This document shows, piece after piece, positions 1-4,716 of a stretch of 5,434 nt of DNA. A program made the translations under genes and the position numbers. Below the pieces are notes generated by a model that saw only the letters and a program-made list of their open reading frames with translations, ran no database searches and had not been told where the DNA came from. Location of the stretch: contig JAAYPU010000109.1 of NCBI GenBank assembly GCA_012519645.1, positions 1 to 5,434 on the forward strand. The letters are read 5' to 3'. Source of the stretch: Clostridiales bacterium. GTDB lineage: Bacteria > Bacillota > Clostridia > Peptostreptococcales > JAAYPU01. Within the stretch, counting starts at the first letter, position 1; the number at the start of each line of letters is the position of its first letter.

Positions 1-12
1 TAGCGGTTAATA

Positions 13-46
13 TACACCGACCGGAGCTTGGCTCCCTGTCGGTGTA
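13..46. repeat. Stem-loop upstream of the transfer origin
   Basis: A two-part hairpin is seen directly. TACACCGAC (13-21) pairs with GTCGGTGTA (38-46). After a small internal loop, GGAGC (23-27) pairs with GCTCC (31-35) around the loop TTG. No run of T follows, so a Rho-independent terminator is unlikely. It lies next to the candidate oriT and may be an accessory site for relaxase binding or the end of an upstream structure; this role is inferred. Confidence 0.55.
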
Positions 47-57
47 ACCCTCGGAGA

Positions 58-124
58 GCCCCCGCACTTTCGGCTTGACGAAAGTGCTAGGGGGTTATCA
101 TCTGTGGCAAAGCAAAGATGATAA
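58..124 (+). other. oriT: Candidate origin of transfer (oriT), MobV/pMV158 type
   Basis: GCACTTTCG (64-72) pairs perfectly with CGAAAGTGC (79-87) around a six-base loop. Outside it CCCCC (59-63) can pair with GGGGG (90-94), leaving TA bulged. A second hairpin follows at once: TTATCATCT (95-103) with AGATGATAA (116-124). The pMV158 origin has the same layout, an inverted repeat containing ACTTTA followed by TAGTGTG and then TTA, with the nick between G and T. By analogy the nick here would fall after G94, in TAGGGGG/TTATC. The site lies 40 bp upstream of a MobV relaxase, the usual arrangement. The hairpins are seen; the nick position is inferred. Confidence 0.6.
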
Positions 125-163
125 GCAACACTTCGTAGGGAAAGACAGATAAGGAGGAAGTGT

Positions 164-1366
164 ATGGAAGGAATATCATTTACAGCTCATGTAAGCAATA
201 AGAAAAGTGCGATAACATCTAAATCGAAGCTCGCAGGAGTGGCGAAGCACAACTTAAGGAAATACAAATCAGAAGAATATAGTGCAGAAAATATTTTTCT
301 GATATACGGAACCGACAATCTTGTTCGGGATGTAAAAGCAGTTTATCATCAGGAATTTGATGAAGCTTTGAAGGTCTACAACGAAAATCAAGCTAGAGCA
401 GATCGTAAGATTGAGGATTATTTTGAACATGTAGCAAATAAGGAACAGGATATGGCGGTGGAGATTATCATTCAAGTGGGAGACAGGGCCTATTGGAAGG
501 AACATTGCGAGAATAAAGTTTTTATGAGGCGAATCTATAGGATGCTGTTAGAGGAGCTACAATATCAACTTCCACAGTTTGTGGTGGCCAATGCAGTAGT
601 CCATATGGATGAGGACAGTCCTCATATGCATGTGGTAGGAGTTCCGGTAGGTATAGGATACAAGAAGGGAATGTCCAAGCAGGTGTCCAAAAGAAAGGTA
701 TTTACCAGGGAAGTGCTTTCGATAGTTCTTCAGGACAAATTAAGAGCGTTTGCCAATCAGAAAGCAGAAATTGTTCTTGGGGAACAGATAAGAGAAAAGT
801 CCAAAGGACGCAATCATGATTTATCGGTTATGGAATATAAAGTGTCAAAAGAAGAAATTCGTTATGACGAATTGAAGGAGCAGGCTGATGAAAAACAGCA
901 GGAGAATCAACTGTTGGAGCGTGAAAAGAAACAGCTTGTGCAGGAGTATGACACCTTATCCATGCGAGTGGCGGTTAAGCAGATGGATTATGAGGAAGCG
1001 GATAAACGGGTAAAAGAAGCTAATGAACGAGCTGACAGAATCCAGGCTTATATCAAAACTCAAAGCAATACTCTGGTGGATTTGGAGGAGAAGACAACGA
1101 AGCTGGAGAGAAAAGCAGAGATTGCGGAGATGGTTTATGATATGGCGCGAGGTTCTGGTGGCAATGAAGACTTGAGAGATAAACTTATAGATGTTATGTA
1201 CGAGAATGAGCAACTGAAAGCTGAGAATTCTAAACTTCGGGAAACACTGAATAAGGCATATGATTTTATGAAACAGTTTGTAATGGATGGAAGGAATCTG
1301 CTGGAGAGGTTTCTAGAGAGTGTTGGACAGGTGGTTGAGAAGGTTGGAAAAGAATTTAAAAGATAA
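164..1366 (+). CDS. mobV: MobV-family relaxase (plasmid mobilization/recombination protein, Mob/Pre)
   Basis: This enzyme nicks one strand at oriT and pilots it into a recipient using the transfer apparatus of a co-resident conjugative element. The 400-residue protein has the N-terminal HNxR motif (H29, N30, R32). It also has the MobV metal-binding motif HMDEDSPHMH at 147-156, with H147, D149, E150, H154 and H156. Residues from about 225 to 370 are rich in Glu, Lys, Gln and Leu and look like long coiled coils, as in other Mob/Pre proteins. The ATG at 164 is chosen because a perfect AAGGAGG (151-157) lies 6 nt upstream. The candidate oriT is immediately upstream. Length and motifs suggest an intact gene. 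Its GC content is higher than that of the genes downstream. No coupling protein or integrase is visible, so the element would be mobilizable rather than self-transmissible, as far as this window shows. Confidence 0.95.
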   Translation: MEGISFTAHVSNKKSAITSKSKLAGVAKHNLRKYKSEEYSAENIFLIYGTDNLVRDVKAVYHQEFDEALKVYNENQARADRKIEDYFEHVANKEQDMAVEIIIQVGDRAYWKEHCENKVFMRRIYRMLLEELQYQLPQFVVANAVVHMDEDSPHMHVVGVPVGIGYKKGMSKQVSKRKVFTREVLSIVLQDKLRAFANQKAEIVLGEQIREKSKGRNHDLSVMEYKVSKEEIRYDELKEQADEKQQENQLLEREKKQLVQEYDTLSMRVAVKQMDYEEADKRVKEANERADRIQAYIKTQSNTLVDLEEKTTKLERKAEIAEMVYDMARGSGGNEDLRDKLIDVMYENEQLKAENSKLRETLNKAYDFMKQFVMDGRNLLERFLESVGQVVEKVGKEFKR

Positions 1367-1392
1367 AATATCGCTTTAGGCGATATTTTATC
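1362..1392 (+). terminator. Rho-independent terminator of the relaxase gene
   Basis: GATAAAATATCGC (1362-1374) pairs perfectly over 13 bp with GCGATATTTTATC (1380-1392) around the loop TTTAG. The stem overlaps the relaxase stop codon. The AT-rich 3' arm supplies only a weak T tract (ATTTTATCTT). Because the arms are symmetric it could also act on the minus strand. It separates mobilization transcription from the retron promoter that begins at the next base. Confidence 0.72.
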
Positions 1393-1420
1393 TTGACAAA
1401 TACCTAAAAGGTGTTATAAT
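1393..1420 (+). promoter_or_regulatory. Consensus sigma-A promoter of the retron locus
   Basis: The -35 box TTGACA (1393-1398) and the -10 box TATAAT (1415-1420) both match the consensus exactly. They are separated by 16 nt, and an upstream TG (1412-1413) gives an extended -10. Transcription should start near 1427. No start codon with a strong SD follows for about 270 nt, which fits a promoter for a non-coding RNA or a long structured leader. No second convincing promoter is seen before the HTH gene, so the peptide, HTH and RT genes may depend on this one. Confidence 0.85.
1399..1415. promoter_or_regulatory. Candidate operator in the promoter spacer
   Basis: AATACCT (1399-1405) and AGGTGTT (1409-1415) form an inverted repeat around AAA with one mismatched position out of seven. 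It fills the spacer between the -35 and -10 boxes, where a bound repressor would block RNA polymerase. A further half-site, AGGTAT, occurs at 1438-1443. The XRE-family protein encoded at 1914-2213 is the obvious candidate ligand. This is inference from position and symmetry only. Confidence 0.3.
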
Positions 1421-1426
1421 GAAATT

Positions 1427-1600
1427 ACTTTAACAAGAGGTATAGCCATCCGGTAGAAGTAGTGTGAGCAGAAATGCTCGGAAGGTAACCCCTTAAATTA
1501 TACCCGGGCCATGTGTTCAGCGTGTCCTGTTCTGCCTTGTTAGGTAGTAGCGGTTAGCCGAACGAGGCATCGTCCGAAGCGTGTGGATGGAACACGCTTT
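1427..1600 (+). ncRNA. Candidate retron msr-msd RNA or structured leader
   Basis: The 180 bases from 1421 to 1600 are about 49% GC against about 35% in the nearby RT gene, and they lack a convincing reading frame, as expected of a structured RNA. Helices seen by eye: GGTATA (1439-1444) with TATACC (1499-1504); GCCATCC (1445-1451) with GGAAGGT (1480-1486), one A-A mismatch and one G-U; GAGCA (1466-1470) with TGCTC (1475-1479), closed by a GAAA tetraloop; TGCCTTGTT (1533-1541) with AACGAGGCA (1561-1569), one G-U; CGG (1551-1553) with CCG (1558-1560); and GAAGCGTGT (1576-1584) with ACACGCTTT (1592-1600), one G-U. A retron RT downstream makes msr-msd the leading reading. A TAGC with G1445 next to a closing helix resembles the branching-G context of known retrons. 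I cannot set the a1/a2 repeats or the msr/msd border with certainty. A cis-acting leader or antisense RNA is the alternative. Confidence 0.6.
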
Positions 1601-1647
1601 AACAATAGATTAGTCTGAGATTTGAAAAAAGACCTTGATTCGAAAAT

Positions 1648-1689
1648 CCTTTCTTGGATGGCATCTTTGGTAAACAAAGATGAGAAAGG
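1648..1689 (+). promoter_or_regulatory. Hairpin masking the ribosome binding site of the small ORF
   Basis: CATCTTTG (1662-1669) pairs perfectly with CAAAGATG (1675-1682) around GTAAA. Below it CCTTTCT (1648-1654) pairs perfectly with AGAAAGG (1683-1689), leaving seven 5' bases bulged. The right arm contains the first part of the SD sequence AAAGGAGG (1685-1692), so CCTTTCT acts as an anti-SD. Folding should lower translation from the ATG at 1700; release would need an RNA, DNA, protein or ribosome to open the stem. Confidence 0.6.
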
Positions 1690-1699
1690 AGGCAAAACA

Positions 1700-1864
1700 A
1701 TGAGAGAGTTTTGCAGAAAAGTTAAAGTATTTTTCAAATCCGGTATTGAGTCGGTAATTGCATTCTGTAAGAAAAATAAGAAAACAATCATTAGATTGGT
1801 TGGTAAACTTGTTATCTACATTTGCAAAACTGTAATTGAGTTATTTTTAGATGACTTATCTTAA
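1700..1864 (+). CDS. Small cationic amphipathic peptide, candidate retron toxin
   Basis: A 54-residue peptide beginning MREFCRKVK. I do not recognise a family. It carries 12 Lys/Arg and 5 Asp/Glu. A basic N-terminal part with FF and IESVIAF is followed by a KKNKK patch (24-28). Residues 29-50 are then rich in Ile, Leu and Val with R32, K36 and K43 spaced through them, so an amphipathic or membrane-inserting helix is likely. There are three Cys (5, 23, 42). The ATG at 1700 is chosen because AAAGGAGG (1685-1692) lies 7 nt upstream; the frame extends to a TTG at 1622 that has no SD. The gene sits between the structured RNA and the HTH gene, where retrons often carry an accessory gene, and its SD is masked by a hairpin. 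Size, charge and tight RNA control resemble type I toxins. Toxicity is inferred; a non-coding transcript remains possible. Confidence 0.6.
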   Translation: MREFCRKVKVFFKSGIESVIAFCKKNKKTIIRLVGKLVIYICKTVIELFLDDLS

Positions 1865-1886
1865 TACCAACTAATCTATTTTTTTT
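1792..1886 (+). terminator. Terminator overlapping the 3' half of the small ORF
   Basis: TAGATTGGTTGGTA (1792-1805) pairs over 14 bp with TACCAACTAATCTA (1865-1878), with a single G-U. Inside it GTTATCT (1811-1817) pairs with AGATGAC (1849-1855), also with one G-U. Eight T residues (1879-1886) follow directly. The long interior loop is unusual for a terminator, but stem plus T8 is convincing. Codons 32 to the stop of the peptide gene lie in the structure, so translating ribosomes would disrupt it and could let polymerase read on into the HTH and RT genes. The 3' arm is shared with the competing 1604-1614 pairing. Confidence 0.55.
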
Positions 1887-1913
1887 ATACATTTGTTTGA
1901 AAGGATAATGAAA

Positions 1914-2213
1914 ATGGGAGAAGCATTAAGACTGTTAAGAATTTTTAATGGATACAAGTCTGCTGAGTTGGCTGATATGTTAGAAATATCTCAAAGCTAT
2001 GTTTCTGAGTTGGAAAATAACAAAAAGCAACCAACAATGGAGGTCTTAGATAAGTATGCAAAAGTTTTTGGAATGAAAAAGTCAACGCTCTTCTTATTTG
2101 CAGAATCATTAGAGACAGAAAAAGAGAAGCAGGACCAAAAACAGCGTATGGCATATGCAGGCATGAAATTATTGAAAATATTAGAAATAGTTGGTGGTCT
2201 TGAAAATGAGTAA
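1914..2213 (+). CDS. XRE-family helix-turn-helix protein (retron accessory or regulator)
   Basis: A 99-residue DNA-binding protein. Residues 5-55 form a classic HTH_3/Cro-CI fold, with ELADMLEI (18-25) as the positioning helix, SQSYVSELENNKK (26-38) as the recognition-helix region, and the conserved P40-T41 and LDKYAKVFGM that follow. A charged linker (66-78) leads to a C-terminal helix (80-95) that could mediate dimerization. The ATG at 1914 lies 8 nt after AAAGGA (1900-1905); an ATG at 1908 in the same frame is too close to that SD. The stop overlaps the start of the RT gene by 8 nt, indicating translational coupling. Retrons paired with an HTH protein form a recognised group (type VI in the Mestre scheme, from memory). 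It could repress the 1393 promoter through the palindrome there, or bind the RT-msDNA complex. It could also be read as an RM controller protein, but the overlap with the RT favours the retron. Confidence 0.92.
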   Translation: MGEALRLLRIFNGYKSAELADMLEISQSYVSELENNKKQPTMEVLDKYAKVFGMKKSTLFLFAESLETEKEKQDQKQRMAYAGMKLLKILEIVGGLENE

Positions 2214-3186
2214 AATGTATGCGTTGGAACAAAGTCCCCTATATAGAATGCGAAATAAGAAAAAACTTGCAACTTTATTGGGAATATCAACCAATTATTT
2301 AATGCAGGATCATGGTCGGGATTATTATAAGTTTTCGAGACCTAAACCTAATGGAGATGGAACAAGACATTTTACTGTTCCATCAGATGAACTAAAATAT
2401 GCACAAAAAAAATTATGCAGATTATTAAGTCGAATCCAGACACCTGATTGGGTTATTTCTGGGAAGAAAAATCATAGTTATATCACTAATGCAGAGAAGC
2501 ATATTGAAAATACGTTTGTAAAAACAATGGATATATCAAAGTTTTATGATTCGGCGGAACGTAAATATGTATATAGAATGTTTAAAGAAACATTTAAAAT
2601 GGCAGAAGATATCGCATGGCTAATGACAGAATTAGTAATGTATGAAGATATGCTTCCGACAGGAAGCCCATCCAGTCAGTTAATTGTATACTGGGCATAT
2701 TGCGATATGTTTAATGAAATAAATCAGATTGCAAATGAGAGGGCATGTATTTTTACATTATATGTAGATGATATGACATTTTCATCAAAAACACCAATAA
2801 CAAAGGAGCTAAGACAAGAGGTCTGTAACCGACTGAAAAAATATGGTCTCATAGCTAAAAGTAAGAAGGATCACTATTATCAAGGTAATACAGTGAAAGT
2901 TATTACAGGTGTTGGTATAAATGATGGACAGAAAGTAGTATTAAATAATAAAAGAAAAAGAATTTTGGAACAGTTTGAGAAATGTAAAACAAGTAATAAG
3001 ATTTATGATATTGAAAAACTTAACGGTATGCTGTGTGCTTTAAGACAGATTGAGCCGGAGATATTTCCAGAGATATATAATTATATTAAACACTACGATT
3101 CAGAATTGAAATTGATGGCTAGAAATAGATTTTTTAAGCATCGCAGAAAAAGAAGAAAGTTTGAAAAAAACAAAGGTAATATATAA
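2206..3186 (+). CDS. ret: Retron-type reverse transcriptase
   Basis: A 326-residue RNA-directed DNA polymerase that should copy part of its cognate ncRNA into msDNA, a branched RNA-DNA molecule. Diagnostic motifs in order: NAEKH (95-99), the retron NAxxH of region X; MDISKFYDS (108-116) with the metal-binding D109; LPTGSPSSQ (150-158), motif B; YVDD (186-189) with catalytic D188 and D189; and ITG (233-235), the retron VTG of region Y. The length suits a stand-alone retron RT, and no maturase, endonuclease or primase domain is attached. The C-terminus is a very basic tail (about 306-323). The ATG at 2206 is chosen because it overlaps the HTH stop by 8 nt and GGTGG (2193-2197) lies 8 nt upstream; an ATG at 2215 is an alternative. 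A group II intron RT is excluded by size, and a diversity-generating RT by the NAxxH motif and absence of template/variable repeats. Confidence 0.95.
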   Translation: MSKMYALEQSPLYRMRNKKKLATLLGISTNYLMQDHGRDYYKFSRPKPNGDGTRHFTVPSDELKYAQKKLCRLLSRIQTPDWVISGKKNHSYITNAEKHIENTFVKTMDISKFYDSAERKYVYRMFKETFKMAEDIAWLMTELVMYEDMLPTGSPSSQLIVYWAYCDMFNEINQIANERACIFTLYVDDMTFSSKTPITKELRQEVCNRLKKYGLIAKSKKDHYYQGNTVKVITGVGINDGQKVVLNNKRKRILEQFEKCKTSNKIYDIEKLNGMLCALRQIEPEIFPEIYNYIKHYDSELKLMARNRFFKHRRKRRKFEKNKGNI

Positions 3187-3213
3187 ATCAAAATAATATT
3201 TGAAGGTGTGTGT

Positions 3214-4716
3214 ATGTTAGATAGAATAATTGAAAAGACAAGTGAATACATAGATTCAATGCCCAAGAAAGAGCGTAAAAAGTATGGACAATTTTTTACA
3301 AGTATTGAAACAGCACGATATATGGCAGATTTATTTGTAATTCCAGAAAAAGAAAAGATTAGTATATTGGATGCTGGAGCTGGTTCCGGAATTTTGACAT
3401 GTGCACTAGTAGAAAGATTAAATACGATTGAAGGAATTAAAGAAATTGATATAACATGTTATGAAATGGATATAAATGTGCTTCCATTATTACAGGAGAA
3501 TTTAGCATATATCCAAAATGAATCAGAAAAAGCAATATATGTTCAAATAGTGCAGGATAATTATATTACCAGTCAATATCTGGACTTTAACTGTATGATA
3601 GGAGGAAACTTGAATCCTAAAAAATATGACTTGGTGATAGGGAATCCTCCTTATATGAAAATTCCAAAGGATGCACCGGAAGCGAAGGCTATGCCCGATA
3701 TTTGTTATGGTGCCCCTAACATGTATTTTATTTTTGCTGCTATGGGTTTATTTAATTTAAAAGATAATGGTGAGATGGTATATATTATCCCACGTTCATG
3801 GACATCAGGGGCATATTTCAAAAAGTTTAGAGAGTATTTTTTATCTCACGGAAAATTATTGCACATACATTTGTTTGGTAGTCGAAACAAGGTTTTTGAT
3901 AAAGAAGATGTTTTACAGGAGACTATCATTGTAAAAGTAAAGAAGACATGTGAAAAGCCAGAAAATGTTAAAATTACTTCTACTCATACAAACAAAGAAT
4001 TCGACAAATGTAAGGAAATGCTTGTGCCTTATGATTTGGTGGTATCGGGTTATGAATTATTTGTTTACTTGGTTACAAATGAAGAAGAAGTTGCGGTGCT
4101 TGATAAATTGAGAAGATGGGATAAAACATTGCCTGAATTAGGACTTCGTATGAAGACAGGATTGACTGTTGATTTCAGAAATCGAGATTTGCTGAGAGAT
4201 GAAGAGGAAGAAGGTACAATTCCATTATTTTATTCGCAACACATTAAACAAGGAGAGGTACAATTTCCAATAAAAAAAGATAATGAGTATATTTTAACGG
4301 AACAGAAAGGGTTAATGCAAGAAAACAAAAATTATTTATTTGTGAAGCGTTTTACAGCGAAAGAGGAGCCTAGAAGACTCCAGTGCGGTGTTTATCTTTC
4401 AAAAAAATTTCCTCAATACGAAAAGATAAGTACACAGAATAAAATAAATTTTATAGATGGCCTATTAACAGAAATGTCAGAATGTTTGGTATATGGTCTG
4501 TATGTACTGTTTAATTCGACCATATATGATGAATACTATAGAATTTTAAATGGTTCAACGCAGATAAATTCTACAGAGATTAATTGTATGCCTGTTCCGG
4601 AACTCGATGTGATACAGGAAATGGGTAGAAAGATTATGAAGAGCAAAGATTTTTCTGAAGAAAGTTGCAATCTGATTATGGAGGGATATTATGGACAAGA
4701 TTCTAGAAGCGCGTAG
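3214..4716 (+). CDS. Type II DNA adenine-N6 methyltransferase, M.BsuBI/M.PstI-like
   Basis: This enzyme transfers a methyl group from S-adenosylmethionine to adenine N6 in the recognition site, protecting host DNA from the endonuclease next door. Motif order is that of gamma-class enzymes: GQFFTS (25-30, motif X), DAGAGSG (53-59, motif I, AdoMet binding), YEMD (83-86, motif II) and catalytic NPPY (144-147, motif IV), then the IPRSW...YFKKFR signature near 192-206. The C-terminal half should carry target recognition. The 500 residues compare with about 500 for M.BsuBI and M.PstI. The ATG at 3214 lies 7 nt after GAAGG (3202-3206); an in-frame GTG at 3208 is too close. The gene starts 27 nt after the RT stop, so it may be cotranscribed with the retron; only a weak separate promoter candidate is visible. 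Specificity for CTGCAG is inferred from the family and its endonuclease. Confidence 0.95.
   Translation: MLDRIIEKTSEYIDSMPKKERKKYGQFFTSIETARYMADLFVIPEKEKISILDAGAGSGILTCALVERLNTIEGIKEIDITCYEMDINVLPLLQENLAYIQNESEKAIYVQIVQDNYITSQYLDFNCMIGGNLNPKKYDLVIGNPPYMKIPKDAPEAKAMPDICYGAPNMYFIFAAMGLFNLKDNGEMVYIIPRSWTSGAYFKKFREYFLSHGKLLHIHLFGSRNKVFDKEDVLQETIIVKVKKTCEKPENVKITSTHTNKEFDKCKEMLVPYDLVVSGYELFVYLVTNEEEVAVLDKLRRWDKTLPELGLRMKTGLTVDFRNRDLLRDEEEEGTIPLFYSQHIKQGEVQFPIKKDNEYILTEQKGLMQENKNYLFVKRFTAKEEPRRLQCGVYLSKKFPQYEKISTQNKINFIDGLLTEMSECLVYGLYVLFNSTIYDEYYRILNGSTQINSTEINCMPVPELDVIQEMGRKIMKSKDFSEESCNLIMEGYYGQDSRSA

Larger units (their letters stand above)
1604..1880 (+). repeat. Long-range inverted repeat enclosing the small ORF
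   Basis: AATAGATTAGT (1604-1614) is the exact reverse complement of ACTAATCTATT (1870-1880). The 11-bp pair brackets the complete small peptide gene and its leader, and the right arm merges into T8. It could be a 5'-3' long-distance interaction of the kind that silences type I toxin mRNAs. It could instead be a retron a1/a2 pair, which would make the RNA that contains the peptide gene the RT template. The repeat is seen; both functions are inferred. Confidence 0.5.

Noticed and set aside
1..1556. Direct repeat TAGCGGTTA at 1-9 and 1548-1556
   Set aside because: Only nine bases, with no shared flanks, and one copy lies inside a helix of the structured RNA; probably coincidence rather than an attachment site.
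1576..1605. Hairpin 1576-1600 as a Rho-independent terminator of the ncRNA
   Set aside because: The stem is good, but TTTAACAATAG follows instead of a T run, so transcription probably continues into the small ORF.
1622..1699. Upstream TTG extension giving an 80-residue version of the small peptide
   Set aside because: No SD precedes the TTG, and the added stretch is the hairpin that masks the real SD; the ATG at 1700 has AAAGGAGG at ideal spacing.
1893..1913. TTG at 1893 or ATG at 1908 as the HTH start
   Set aside because: The TTG has no SD, and the ATG at 1908 lies only 2 nt after AAAGGA; the ATG at 1914 has normal spacing and a family-typical N-terminus, MGEALRLLR.
269..2290. Minus-strand open frames opposite the relaxase, small ORF and HTH genes (269-505, 956-1213, 1540-1791, 1945-2232, 1997-2290)
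   Set aside because: They lie opposite well-supported genes or the structured RNA and have no recognisable domains; best read as chance frames.
2206..3186. Group II intron or diversity-generating retroelement
   Set aside because: The RT is short, has no maturase or endonuclease domain, carries the retron NAxxH motif, and no template/variable repeat pair or intron domain V was found.
3161..3187. Possible separate promoter for the methyltransferase: TTGAAA (3161-3166) and TATAAA (3182-3187)
   Set aside because: The spacer is only 15 nt and both boxes are imperfect in an AT-rich stretch where such matches arise by chance; noted but not annotated.
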